A DNA stretch of 64,000 nucleotides from an uncultured Desulfatitalea sp. (GTDB lineage Bacteria; Desulfobacterota; Desulfobacteria; Desulfobacterales; Desulfosarcinaceae). Shown here one piece after another: positions 37,318-46,086 of this stretch. The DNA lies in the NCBI GenBank assembly GCA_937868765.1, contig CALMNL010000011.1, positions 203,723 through 267,722 on the forward strand, read 5' to 3'. A program made the translations under genes and the position numbers. How positions within the stretch are numbered: the first letter of the stretch is position 1; each line of letters begins with the position of its first letter. A model generated the notes under the pieces. That model searched no databases and was not told where the DNA came from. It saw only the letters and a list, made by a program, of their open reading frames with translations.

Positions 37318-37412
37318 TGGGACGTGCCTGGCTCAGCGGGGCCATCGACTGCCTGGTGATGGGTTTGTTTCTGGCCATGAGCGTGGGGCTGACCTTGATC
37401 ATGTGGCACTGA
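37317..37412 (+). CDS. Very small single-TM membrane protein (31 aa)
   Basis: 31 codons from ATG 37317 to TGA 37412. The product is a hydrophobic helix (DCLVMGLFLAMSVGLTLIMW) with a short N-terminal tail, the typical look of bacterial small membrane proteins. Its start overlaps the preceding stop as TGATG, so translation would be coupled to the 59-residue protein. Its end overlaps by 14 bases, in convergent orientation, the end of the kinase gene at 37399. Function unknown. Confidence 0.6.
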   Translation: MGRAWLSGAIDCLVMGLFLAMSVGLTLIMWH

Positions 37413-39303
37413 GGGGCAGGCTCACGGTGATGGTGCAGCCGGGACCGGCGTTGTTGGCGGCTGTCACACGACCGCCCATGGCCTGGGTGAGCTTGCGCAC
37501 CAGGGCCAGACCGATACCGGTACCGCTGGTGGTGCGAGTCAAGGCGTTGTCGGCGCGATAAAAGTCGTCGAAGATTTTCTTGAGGGCGCCCCTGGCGATG
37601 CCCGGGCCGGTGTCGGCCACGGCGATCTGCACCTCGGCTTGCACCACCCGGGCGCTGACCGTGATATGTCGCTGGGCTTCGTTGCGGCCGAACTTGATGC
37701 TGTTCTCCACCAGGTTGATCAGAATCTGGAGCAAAGCTTCGCGGTCGAAAGCAAAATCGGGCAGGCCGTCGGCCTGGAATATCAGCTCGAACCCGTCCTG
37801 GCCCAGTTTGGGCGCCATGACGGCGCGCACCTCGGCCAGCAGGTCCGCCAGCCGCCCCGGCTGCATGTGCACCGGCCGCTGCTTTTTCTCCAGGCGCGAA
37901 AGCTCCAATACATTGTTAATCAGGCGGGAGAGCCGGGCGCTCTCGGACCCGATGATCCCCAGGTAGGTCTGCTCCCGCTCGGGGGTGGCGGCGATGCCCT
38001 GCTCGAGCATCTCCACGTACATGCGGATGTTGGTCAGGGGTGTCTTCAGCTCGTGCGTGACGGCCGAAACGAACTGGGAGCGCCGCTCGGAGAGCGCCAC
38101 CACGGCCCGCACGCTCTGGTAGATGGCCAGCAAGCCGAGGACCACGATGGCCCCCAGGGCGATGAGCGCCGCGTGCAGCATCCGCCGGGCCGCCGAGGCC
38201 GGCGCGCCGTTGCCGGACACCGAGGCATGGATGAAATTGAATGGGGCCGGAAAGGTACGCGCCGCCACGATCGGCTCCACTTCCGGTGCCGGGGCGTCCG
38301 GCTGGCCGCCGCGCAGGACCGTCAGCCGCAGATGGGAAAAGCCGGCCATGGGGTGCGGATCGAAGTGCGTGCGCGCCAGGTGTTCCAGAAACGGCGCGAC
38401 CTGCAGCACGAACCCCTGGCGGAAGATCCGGTCGTTGATCGCCACCCTGCGGAAAATGAAAACGCGTCCGTCATCGATGAACACCGATTGCAGCGGGGCG
38501 ATCTCCACCTGGAATCGCGGATGCGCCCCGGCCTCGACCGCCGGCCCGGCGGGAGCGCTTTCACTATCCCTGCCTGCACTCTGCAGCCGGCGGGTCTGTT
38601 CTCTCTCTTCGCGCTGCGCCGTGGCGGAAGCCGGTGCCGGGCTGTCGGCCGCGCTGCGCTCCTTGGCGCGCCACGCCTCATCCCTGGCGACGTTGGCCGC
38701 CTGGCCTAAAGTCAACTCTTCCACCCGGACGCTTTTCTGGCCCAGGGCACCCTTGGCCGGCTTGCCCTCCGAAGGCGTCAGGTAGCGGTCGGCAAAGCTC
38801 TTCTGGGCAGGCGCCTCCTGTTTTTTTACTATCGGCGCCGGCTTTTCCGGCTCGGCGCCGGACAGCAGCGCATACTTCTTCTGGTTGAAAATGCGGTTGG
38901 CCTCCTGAAGCTGGGCCACGAGCGCCCGCCGGGAAGCGGGAACCTGCCGCAGATCATCCACCAGCGGCGTTTGCAGCGATCCGTCGGGGTTGTTTTGGAG
39001 GTAGCCGAGGATGAACGTTTCCCGGGGTGGCTCGGCCAGAGGCGACGACTGGATCGGTTGGCCCATCGGGGCCAGCGTATGGCCGTAGGCTTCCACCGAA
39101 CGGCCCTCCTCCCGCCGCACCAGCTCGGCCAGCTCCTGCTCCATTTCATCCAGCAGGGTCTCGGCAAAAAAGCGCAACTGGCCCAGCTCTTCCTGGGCCA
39201 CGCCCGCATAGGTGCGCCAGATCACGAACGAGAGCGGCAGGCATAGTGCTGCGAAGAAGATCAAAATGTAGAGTTTGATCCGGGTCATGGTTGTCGCCGC
39301 CAT
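37399..39303 (-). CDS. Membrane sensor histidine kinase (HisKA type)
   Basis: 634 residues. TM1 (about 10-30), a very long periplasmic region (about 31-375) with an Ala/Pro/Glu-rich low-complexity stretch (about 145-260), TM2 (about 376-398), HisKA with H417 in AVTHELKTPLTN, and HATPase_c with N-box NLVENSIKF, DTGPGI and GTGIGLAL. It is class I, paired with the OmpR-type regulator; the ATG shares one base with the regulator's stop (TGATG). The enlarged low-complexity sensor is unusual. It is divergent from the vWA-PspA cassette, which it probably regulates. Confidence 0.92.
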   Translation of the reverse strand: MAATTMTRIKLYILIFFAALCLPLSFVIWRTYAGVAQEELGQLRFFAETLLDEMEQELAELVRREEGRSVEAYGHTLAPMGQPIQSSPLAEPPRETFILGYLQNNPDGSLQTPLVDDLRQVPASRRALVAQLQEANRIFNQKKYALLSGAEPEKPAPIVKKQEAPAQKSFADRYLTPSEGKPAKGALGQKSVRVEELTLGQAANVARDEAWRAKERSAADSPAPASATAQREEREQTRRLQSAGRDSESAPAGPAVEAGAHPRFQVEIAPLQSVFIDDGRVFIFRRVAINDRIFRQGFVLQVAPFLEHLARTHFDPHPMAGFSHLRLTVLRGGQPDAPAPEVEPIVAARTFPAPFNFIHASVSGNGAPASAARRMLHAALIALGAIVVLGLLAIYQSVRAVVALSERRSQFVSAVTHELKTPLTNIRMYVEMLEQGIAATPEREQTYLGIIGSESARLSRLINNVLELSRLEKKQRPVHMQPGRLADLLAEVRAVMAPKLGQDGFELIFQADGLPDFAFDREALLQILINLVENSIKFGRNEAQRHITVSARVVQAEVQIAVADTGPGIARGALKKIFDDFYRADNALTRTTSGTGIGLALVRKLTQAMGGRVTAANNAGPGCTITVSLPLSAT

Positions 39304-40031
39304 CAAATCGGATTGTCTTGCGTTTTCTGCTTTCCGCTTTCATCCCGCCAGCGATAACCCTCGCCGCGGACGGTCTCGATCAGGCCATGGGCCTCATTCA
39401 ACAAATTGAGCTTCTTGCGCAGCTTGAGCAGGTGGATATCCACGGTGCGGGTTTCAATGGCGCCGTCCACATAGTGCCATACCTCGGTGAGCAGCTCGCT
39501 CTTGGGCACGATGCGCGCCTGGTGACGGTGCAGGTAGGCCAGGATATCCATCTCCCGCCGGGTCAGCTCCTGGACCTGGGTACCGCAGGTGGCCCGCAGG
39601 TTGCGGCCGTCGAAGCGCATCTCCCCGTACTGGATGCACTCTTCCCCCAGGGGCTTGCCGCTGCGCCGCAGCACCGCCTCCACCCGTACCATCAGTTCGC
39701 GCAGGGAGAACGGTTTGCTGACATAGTCATCGGCGCCGGCCTTGAAACCGGTGACCACATCCGCTTCGGCACCCTTGGCCGTGAGCATGATGATCGCCTG
39801 GGTCGGTCTGTCGCGCCGCAACTGCTTGCAGATGGAAAAACCGTCCATGGTGGGCAGCATCACATCCAGCAGCACCAGATCGTAGCCGCCGGATCGCGCC
39901 GCCGCCAGTCCCTGGCCGCCGTCGGCGGCTCCGTCGGCGGCATAGCCGTTGAACACGAGCAGATCCTGCAATCCTTGCAGAATGGCCGGGTCGTCCTCGA
40001 CCACCAGAATACGGGCTTTGGGATGCTTCAC
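39303..40031 (-). CDS. OmpR/PhoB-family response regulator
   Basis: 242 residues: receiver with VVEDD, phosphoacceptor D56 in VLLDVMLPT, the Thr/Lys switch residues (MLTAKG, YVSKPFS), and a C-terminal winged helix (LTRREMDILAYL, VDIHLLKLRKKL, IETVRGEGYRW). The start is best placed at GTG 40031 with AGGAG 7 bases upstream; an earlier in-frame GTG at 40052 lacks one. It is co-transcribed with the kinase gene. The 194-base region to 40226, shared with the divergent vWA gene, is the likely operator site. Confidence 0.92.
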   Translation of the reverse strand: MKHPKARILVVEDDPAILQGLQDLLVFNGYAADGAADGGQGLAAARSGGYDLVLLDVMLPTMDGFSICKQLRRDRPTQAIIMLTAKGAEADVVTGFKAGADDYVSKPFSLRELMVRVEAVLRRSGKPLGEECIQYGEMRFDGRNLRATCGTQVQELTRREMDILAYLHRHQARIVPKSELLTEVWHYVDGAIETRTVDIHLLKLRKKLNLLNEAHGLIETVRGEGYRWRDESGKQKTQDNPI

Positions 40032-40225
40032 ACGCGGGCTCCTAGCTTGCACGGTTCACTATCAGTGGCCCCAGCCTACACCATGGCGCCCCCTGCCGCA
40101 AAGTAAAAGTTGTGTAAAAAGTGACTCCTAACCTTTTGCAATCCTTTGAATTGTCTTTACGGTCGGCTTTTGTAGAATCGGCCCCAGCAAGCGATAAAAA
40201 ACATTCCGAAGGAAAGGAGCAGAAC

Positions 40226-41647
40226 ATGCGGACATACAAAAAGGGTTTGATCGTTATCGTGGCGTTGATTGCAGTGACCAGTGCGGCCCTGGCGATGATC
40301 GGCGCCGGGTCGTCGATGGGCGGCGCGGACCGGGCCGGTGGACAGGTCGGCGACCAGCGGCTCATGGTGGACACCACCCTGGCCCAGGACAAAGTGCTTA
40401 AAGGATCGGATGGCCGGGTGGCCCTGGCCCTGGCCCTGACGGCTGCGACCCTGCCCGAATTGCGGGAGAAAACGGTCCAGCCGGTGGACCTGGCCATCGT
40501 CCTGGATCGCAGCGGTTCCATGCAGGGAGCCAAAATCGAGGCGGCCCGCCTGGCTGTCCTGCGGCTGATGGAACGGCTCGGACCCCGGGATCGGCTGGCC
40601 CTGGTGACTTACTCGGACGGCGTGCAGCTGGTGGCGCCGTTGACCGCCATGGATGAAGGCAGCCGCCATCGCTTGATGGGGATCGTCGACCAGATCTTTG
40701 CCGACGGCAACACCAACCTGGGCGGCGGGCTGCGCCAGGGCATCGATCTGTTCATGGGGGCGCCGGCTGCGGATCGTCAGCGCAAGGTGATCCTCATCTC
40801 CGACGGCCTGGCCAATCAGGGGATCACCGATCCCGTGGCCCTGGGACAAATAGCCGCGGCGGCCACCGACCACCATTTTGCGGTGAGCACCGTGGGGGTC
40901 GGGCTCGATTTCAACGAACTTCTCATGACCACCATCGCCGACCAGGGCACGGGCCGCTACTACTTTCTGGAAGATCCCATGGTCTTCGCCCAGGTGTTCG
41001 AAAAAGAGTTCCAGCAGGCCCGCCAGGTGGCGGCTTCCGGCGTGGTGCTGCGCATCCCCCTGGAAAAAGGCGTCACTTTGACCGCCGCCGGCGGATACCC
41101 CATCCGGTTGGAAGGCGACCTGGCCGTGATCCCCATCGGCAATCTGGTTTCCGGCGAGGCGCGCAAGCTCTTCCTCAACTTTCAAGTGCCCACCGACCAG
41201 GCGCGCACCTTTGCCCTGGGGAAAATCGAGCTGCGCTATGACCGCGGCGGCCAGGAACAGATTCTGGCGGGCTTGCCTGCCTTGACCGTGGCCTGCGTCG
41301 ACAATCCCCAGGCGGTCGTGGCCAGCGTGGACAAGGATACCTGGGGCGAGCAGGTGGTGCGCGACGAATACAATCAGCTCAAAGAAGAGGTGGCCGAAGA
41401 GGTGCGCAAGGGCGATGCCCAGGCCGCGCAGCGGCGCATCCAGAGCTATGAAGCCCGCAACCGCAGCCTGAATGCCCAGGTGGGCTCGGCGGCCGTGAGC
41501 GATCACCTGGAGAATGAGGTGAAGCGTCTGCGCCAGAGTGTGAGCGAAACCTTCGCCGGCCCGCCGGCCGCCGTGGCCGCCAAGCAGAAGCAGACTTCCA
41601 AGGCGCTGCAGTACGAGAGCTATCAGGAGCGGCGGGACAAGAAATAG
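40226..41647 (+). CDS. Secreted/anchored von Willebrand factor A domain protein
   Basis: 473 residues. Hydrophobic N-terminal segment (about 5-28), vWA domain about 85-270 with an intact MIDAS (D94-x-S96-x-S98 in LDRSGSM, T in GNTNLGGGL, D in LISDGLANQG), then a beta-rich domain and a long charged coiled-coil C-terminus (about 385-460). The MIDAS predicts metal-dependent ligand binding in the periplasm. AAAGGAG lies 7 bases upstream of ATG 40226. It is the first gene of a cassette with a PspA-like protein and a membrane protein. Confidence 0.9.
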   Translation: MRTYKKGLIVIVALIAVTSAALAMIGAGSSMGGADRAGGQVGDQRLMVDTTLAQDKVLKGSDGRVALALALTAATLPELREKTVQPVDLAIVLDRSGSMQGAKIEAARLAVLRLMERLGPRDRLALVTYSDGVQLVAPLTAMDEGSRHRLMGIVDQIFADGNTNLGGGLRQGIDLFMGAPAADRQRKVILISDGLANQGITDPVALGQIAAAATDHHFAVSTVGVGLDFNELLMTTIADQGTGRYYFLEDPMVFAQVFEKEFQQARQVAASGVVLRIPLEKGVTLTAAGGYPIRLEGDLAVIPIGNLVSGEARKLFLNFQVPTDQARTFALGKIELRYDRGGQEQILAGLPALTVACVDNPQAVVASVDKDTWGEQVVRDEYNQLKEEVAEEVRKGDAQAAQRRIQSYEARNRSLNAQVGSAAVSDHLENEVKRLRQSVSETFAGPPAAVAAKQKQTSKALQYESYQERRDKK

Positions 41648-41699
41648 ACTGAAGAGTGTATGTCGAAAATTGAAGAGGACAGGCAAAGGAGAAACACCA

Positions 41700-42260
41700 A
41701 TGGCGATCATGACGCGGTTGTTACGGCTGTGGAAAGCGGATTTGCACGGGGTGATGGATCAGCTCGAGGACAAGGCCTTGCTGCTCAAGCAGTGCCTGCG
41801 GGAGATGGAGGGCAGCCTGCACCAGAAGCAGGCGCGCCTTGCGCAGCTGCAAGGGCTCCGGGAGCAGCTGGGCAGGGATCAGGCGACGCGCCTTCAGGAG
41901 CGGGAGCGGCTGGAGGCCGACATTGCCCTGGCCGTGCGCAAGGAGAAAGACGAAATCGCCCGCATGCTGATCCGCAAACGCATGCTGCTGGAGGCGGCCC
42001 ACGCGCAATTGGAAGGCCGGCGGCGCCATCTGGAAGAAGAGGCCCAGCGCCTGGCCCAGACGATCTCAGAACAGCAGGGCCGCTACGAACAGCTCAAGAT
42101 AAAGGCGGCGGCCTGCTGTCAGCAGGCCGAAGCGCGCACAACGGAAGAAGCCGCCCCGGCGTGGGACGCATCGGCCGGTTCCACCCCGGCCACCGAGGCG
42201 GAGGTGGAACTGGAGCTGATGCGCCGCAAGGAGGCCTTGGGCCAGGGAGGTGCCCCATGA
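41700..42260 (+). CDS. PspA/IM30-family protein (ESCRT-III-like), short form
   Basis: 186 residues, almost wholly alpha-helical coiled coil. The N-terminus MTRLLRLWKADLHGVMDQL followed by EDKALLLKQCLREME matches the amphipathic helix and ED-x-x-x-x-L-x-Q-x-x-R-E-M core of PspA/Vipp1. Such proteins polymerise on damaged inner membrane and keep its proton barrier. It is shorter than E. coli PspA (222), and the C-terminal helices are reduced to an acidic tail. The ribosome site AAAGGAG precedes ATG 41700. It overlaps the next gene by 4 bases and follows the vWA gene by 52 bases. Confidence 0.82.
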   Translation: MAIMTRLLRLWKADLHGVMDQLEDKALLLKQCLREMEGSLHQKQARLAQLQGLREQLGRDQATRLQERERLEADIALAVRKEKDEIARMLIRKRMLLEAAHAQLEGRRRHLEEEAQRLAQTISEQQGRYEQLKIKAAACCQQAEARTTEEAAPAWDASAGSTPATEAEVELELMRRKEALGQGGAP

Positions 42261-42793
42261 ATCGACCCATTCGCACGACGGTGGTCTTTGGCCTGATCAG
42301 CGCCCTGCTCGTCTATCCCGTGGTGGGGTTGCTGACCGGCCGCTGGGGCGGGGCCCTGGGGTTCAAGCTGGCCCTGTGGCTCGACCTGGCCATCTACAGC
42401 GCGCTGCTCGTACGCTGGAGCAAAAGCCGCCTGCTGCCGGCGTTCTTCCCCCTGGGAATTCTTTTGGCGGCGGCCTTATGGCCCTGGAGCCGTTCAGGGT
42501 TTTTCCTATTGACGCTGGGGGTGTTGAGCTGGATTCGCAGCGGCATTTGCTTCAAGGCGCCGCCGCTGCGCCTGCTGACCGCGGAAACCGTCGCCATGGC
42601 CGGTGGCGCCGGCCTGGTGGCCCTGCTGGGGCCCGCTTCGGCGCTGACCTGGGCTCTGGCGATCTGGCTCTTTTTCCTGGTCCAGACCTTTTACTTTTAC
42701 CTCATGCCCGGCCTGGAAGAAAGAACACCTGCGCCCCATGACCAGGATGCATTTGAAGTCGCCCTGCGGGAGGCGGAAAAGCTGCTCGGCTGA
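42257..42793 (+). CDS. Polytopic membrane protein, unknown function
   Basis: 178 residues with five or so predicted TM helices (about 10-28, 33-52, 60-78, 83-98, 115-145) and a soluble acidic tail ending in EVALREAEKLLG. No family is recognised. ATG 42257 overlaps the PspA-like stop (ATGA), and GGGAGG lies 6 bases upstream, so the two proteins are produced together. It may serve as membrane docking partner for the PspA-like protein, comparable in logic to PspB/PspC, though without visible sequence similarity. Confidence 0.8.
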   Translation: MNRPIRTTVVFGLISALLVYPVVGLLTGRWGGALGFKLALWLDLAIYSALLVRWSKSRLLPAFFPLGILLAAALWPWSRSGFFLLTLGVLSWIRSGICFKAPPLRLLTAETVAMAGGAGLVALLGPASALTWALAIWLFFLVQTFYFYLMPGLEERTPAPHDQDAFEVALREAEKLLG

Positions 42794-43025
42794 AAGCGCC
42801 GGCGCCGGTCGTTGACAATGCGCATGAGTTCTGACATTTTGATGCGAAGTCGATTCGCCTGACTTCCGCCCGCGAACCGGCGCCGGCCGTCGTCCCATCG
42901 AGGCCATGCGTCCGGCGCTGCAGCTGCCTCGGAGCCCCCCTTACGGATGCGCTTCCGCTTTCGCAACAGGGTGAATCGGAACAGTAGAAACCCGGCAACA
43001 ATCCAACCAGGCAAAAGGAGGCGTC

Positions 43026-43484
43026 ATGAAAAAAGTGCTCAGGTGGAGTGTGTGTGCTCTGTTCGTCGCAGGGATTTTCAGCGTGGCCTACGCCCAGTTC
43101 GCCAAGCCCGAGCAGGCCATCGAATACCGCCAGGGCGTGATGCTGGTCATGGCCCATCATTTTGGTCGCATCGGCGCGGTGGTCCAGGACAAGGTGCCTT
43201 TCGACAAGGCGTCCGTGGCCAAGGATGCGGAACTGGTCGCCACCCTCGCCACCTTGCCCTGGGAGGCGTTCATGGTTCCCGGCGCTGAAAAAGGCAAGAC
43301 CCATCTCAAGGCCGAGGCCTTGAAGGATAAAGAGGGTTTCAAGGCCGCGGCCGATGCAACCATGGCCGAGACGGCCAAACTGGCCCAAGTGGCCGCCGCC
43401 GGGGAACTGGATGCCATCAAAACCCAGTTCGGGGCGGTGGGCAAGTCCTGCAAGGATTGCCACGAGAAATACCGCTCCCGATAG
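43026..43484 (+). CDS. Cytochrome c' (class II c-type cytochrome)
   Basis: 152 residues: signal peptide ending VAYA-QF (about residue 23), four-helix-bundle mature protein with the haem motif CKDCH near the C-terminus (KSCKDCHEKYRSR), the class II position. Periplasmic electron carrier or NO/CO-binding protein. AAAAGGAGG lies 5 bases upstream of the ATG. It lies in front of moeA (6-base gap); the b-type cytochrome encoded convergently beyond moeA is a common partner of cytochrome c', suggesting a small redox module split by the molybdopterin gene. Confidence 0.92.
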   Translation: MKKVLRWSVCALFVAGIFSVAYAQFAKPEQAIEYRQGVMLVMAHHFGRIGAVVQDKVPFDKASVAKDAELVATLATLPWEAFMVPGAEKGKTHLKAEALKDKEGFKAAADATMAETAKLAQVAAAGELDAIKTQFGAVGKSCKDCHEKYRSR

Positions 43485-43490
43485 TTCCAT

Positions 43491-44720
43491 ATGAGACGTG
43501 CCATTAGCATTACCGAAGCCTTGGAGACGACACTGGGGTTCATTCCTTCGACCGCTCCGGAATTCGTTTCACTGGTTGATCTTGTGGGGCGGATGCCGAC
43601 CTCCGATCTCTATGCCAAAGTAAACAGTCCTTCCGTCGACGCTTCACTGAAAGACGGCTATGCCGTCAGGTCGGCGGACGTGGCGGACGCCGGTCCAGGG
43701 AACCCGATCACCCTGCAATTGGCCGGCCATATCACCGCCGGCCAAAAGACGGGTATTACCCTCAAAACCGGCCAAACGTTTCGGATCACCACCGGTTCCC
43801 CCATTCCGGAAGGGGCGGATGCGGTGCTCTCCGAAGAGTATGCCTCTTTGGACGGTCAGCATGTGATCTGTCGAAACACGGCTGAAAGCGGCCGAAACGT
43901 CCTGGCCCGGGGGACCGATATCCGCAAAGGGGAGTGCGTGGCCCGCCAGGGCGAGAAAATCACCCCGGCGACTGCCGGTCTGATCACCACCGCCGGTCTC
44001 GATGGCGCCCACGTATACAAACGCCCCAGGGTCTGCGTGATCGCCACCGGTGATGAGGTCGTGGCCCCCGGGCTCCCCCTGCCCGAAGGGAAGCTCTATG
44101 CCAGCAATGTCATCGAAATCTGCGCCTGGCTTCAACATTTCGGAGTCGGCTTCCAGATCGCCTTCGCCCAGGATCGCCCCAAAGAGATTGCCGCGCTGAT
44201 CCGGGAGCACCTTTGTGCTGCGGATGCCTTCATTACCAGCGGCGGCATCTGGGGCAGCGAAAGGGATTTGATGCTTCACGTGCTCGAAGGCCTCAATTGG
44301 CAGGGATGCTATCATCGCGTGCGGATGGCGCCGGGGAAAGCGGTGGCCTTCGGTCTTCTCGAAAACAAGCCCTTTTTCTGCCTGCCCGGCGGACCGCCGT
44401 CCAATGAGATGGCCTTTCTGCAAATCGCCCTGCCCGGCCTTTTGAGAATGTCGGGCGGGCGTTTCCCGCCTTTTCCGCTGATGGCCGCCACCCTGACGGC
44501 GGATGTCTTCGGTGATGACACCTGGACCCAATTCATCCACGCGCAGCTTGAAAAAGATAGCGGCGGGTGGCGGGTTACGCCGTTGCGGCAGAAGAGTCGC
44601 CTTCGATCCATGGCCTGCAAGAATGCCCTGATCATGCTGCCCGAAGGCTGTGGATACCTCGCTGGCGGCGCTTCCATCACGGTTCAAGTGCTGGACTCCG
44701 AAGTTCTCTGCAGCGCTTGA
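43491..44720 (+). CDS. moeA: Molybdopterin molybdenumtransferase MoeA
   Basis: 409 residues, full length. MoeA N-terminal domains with SVDASLKDGYAVRS and FRITTGSPIPEGADAV; the MoCF-biosynthesis domain with VCVIATGDEVV and FITSGGIWGSERD; the APGKAVAFGLL and CLPGGPPSNEMAF segments; and a C-terminal beta domain. It inserts molybdate into adenylated molybdopterin. Two deviations stand out: the usual SGGVSVG is SGGIWGS, and PGNPVS is GGPPSN, so it may be a divergent MoeA paralogue specialised for one enzyme or impaired. No clear ribosome site precedes the ATG, which lies 6 bases after the cytochrome stop, so coupling is likely. Confidence 0.85.
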   Translation: MRRAISITEALETTLGFIPSTAPEFVSLVDLVGRMPTSDLYAKVNSPSVDASLKDGYAVRSADVADAGPGNPITLQLAGHITAGQKTGITLKTGQTFRITTGSPIPEGADAVLSEEYASLDGQHVICRNTAESGRNVLARGTDIRKGECVARQGEKITPATAGLITTAGLDGAHVYKRPRVCVIATGDEVVAPGLPLPEGKLYASNVIEICAWLQHFGVGFQIAFAQDRPKEIAALIREHLCAADAFITSGGIWGSERDLMLHVLEGLNWQGCYHRVRMAPGKAVAFGLLENKPFFCLPGGPPSNEMAFLQIALPGLLRMSGGRFPPFPLMAATLTADVFGDDTWTQFIHAQLEKDSGGWRVTPLRQKSRLRSMACKNALIMLPEGCGYLAGGASITVQVLDSEVLCSA

Positions 44721-44747
44721 TGCCGGTGACATTGCTGTGGCGATCTA

Positions 44748-45446
44748 TTATCGAAGCCAATAAAAGATTCCCGCGATGCACACAGCTGCCATGATCAGGG
44801 CGAGCCAGCTCGGCTGCACGTCCGTCATCTTAGGATCCAGAGGGCCCTGCCAGAGCTTGTGGCCGGTGATCATGGGTTTCACCAGGTTCTCTTTTTTTAC
44901 CAGCAGATAAAAGAGAATGGCGACGATGTGCAGGCAGACCAAGGTGATGATCACCCCGGCGTTAAATTGATGCAGATCGGTGACCCGCGCGGCGGTGGCA
45001 TCGCTCACCAGTGGATAGAGCGGCCCCTGGGTGGCGATGTCGTCGGTGGCGAAGAGGCCGGAGACAGCCTGGAACCCCAGCGCCAGCAGCATGGCCACGA
45101 TGGACCAGCCCCCCAAAGGGTTGTGGCCCAGGTGACGCTCGGCATCCGGCCCCAGCAGGCTGCGGGCGTAGCGCCAGGCCGCCGCAGGGCCTCGGACGAA
45201 AAGGGTGAAACGGACGGTGCCGCTGCCGATGAAGCCCCATATCAGGCGGAAGAGCAGCAGGGCCAGGATGGTCTCGCCGCTCCACACATGGTACTGCATG
45301 GCATTGCCACCGATATTGGCAGTGACGAACGAGGTCACGACCAGCAGCACCAGTATCCAGTGAAACAGGCGTGTGGGCAGGTCCCAGACATTCACCGGCG
45401 CTTTCTCAACCGGCGGTGCCGTGGGATCCTTCGGGAAATACGGCAT
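44748..45446 (-). CDS. Cytochrome b561-type membrane haem protein
   Basis: 232 residues with four core TM helices plus a C-terminal fifth. Candidate haem ligands are H in LFHWILV, H in YHVWSGE, H in DLHQFNAGV and H in CLHIVAILF, the pattern of Ni-Fe-hydrogenase/b561 di-haem cytochromes. It oxidises quinol or passes electrons to a periplasmic c-type cytochrome; the nearby cytochrome c' is the obvious candidate. AAGGAG lies 6 bases upstream. It is the last gene of the minus-strand cluster, convergent with moeA (27-base gap). Confidence 0.9.
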   Translation of the reverse strand: MPYFPKDPTAPPVEKAPVNVWDLPTRLFHWILVLLVVTSFVTANIGGNAMQYHVWSGETILALLLFRLIWGFIGSGTVRFTLFVRGPAAAWRYARSLLGPDAERHLGHNPLGGWSIVAMLLALGFQAVSGLFATDDIATQGPLYPLVSDATAARVTDLHQFNAGVIITLVCLHIVAILFYLLVKKENLVKPMITGHKLWQGPLDPKMTDVQPSWLALIMAAVCIAGIFYWLR

Positions 45447-45470
45447 ATGCTTCTCCTTCGTTGCGGGCCA

Positions 45471-46007
45471 TCAAACGTTTCCATCGGAAGCCGCCACCAG
45501 TGCTGCGACCAGTTCGCGGCAGAAAACCGGAATATCGGCTACCACCCGGCCCCATACCAGGTTGCCATCCCGCAGGGCCGGGGCATCCACCCAGGTGGCG
45601 CCGGCATTGACCAGATCGTCTTTTATGCCCAGGGATCCGGTGGCCCGCCGACCGCGGACGATGCCCGCTGAAATGGCCACCAGCCCCCCGTGACAGATGA
45701 TACCAATGACTTTGCCGTCGCGGTGCAGCGCGCCCACGAGCCCCGTGACCTCTTCATAGCGCCTCAGTTTGTCGGGCGCCCACCCGCCCGGAATCACCAG
45801 GCCGCTCAGTTTTCGCTGATCCAGGTCGGCGATGGCGGCGTCGGGCTTGATTTCCAGCCCCCCTTTGCCGCGGACCGGGGCCGACGTCAGGCCGGCGGCG
45901 ATCACTTCGGCGCCCTCTTCTTGAAGCCGCATGAACGGCACAAAGAACTCCAGGTCTTCAACGCCTTCGGCACATAGGACAGCGATCCGTCTGTTTTTCA
46001 AACGCAT
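45471..46007 (-). CDS. DJ-1/PfpI-family protein
   Basis: 178 residues, single-domain class I glutamine-amidotransferase-like fold. The nucleophile elbow reads IICHGGLVAISA, with the reactive Cys near residue 105, and the conserved Glu is in GVEDLEF near residue 17. Members include proteases, deglycase/glyoxalase-like proteins and stress chaperones; the exact activity cannot be assigned. ACAGGAGG lies 5 bases before the ATG. It lies 79 bases after the GcvT-SHMT fusion and 24 bases before the cytochrome b gene. Confidence 0.9.
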   Translation of the reverse strand: MRLKNRRIAVLCAEGVEDLEFFVPFMRLQEEGAEVIAAGLTSAPVRGKGGLEIKPDAAIADLDQRKLSGLVIPGGWAPDKLRRYEEVTGLVGALHRDGKVIGIICHGGLVAISAGIVRGRRATGSLGIKDDLVNAGATWVDAPALRDGNLVWGRVVADIPVFCRELVAALVAASDGNV

Positions 46008-46086
46008 GGCGACCTCCTGTCGGGTTACTGGATAAACAACTCGTGTTTACTCGCGGCGTAATCTGCGACCCTTATGCGGCGGCATT

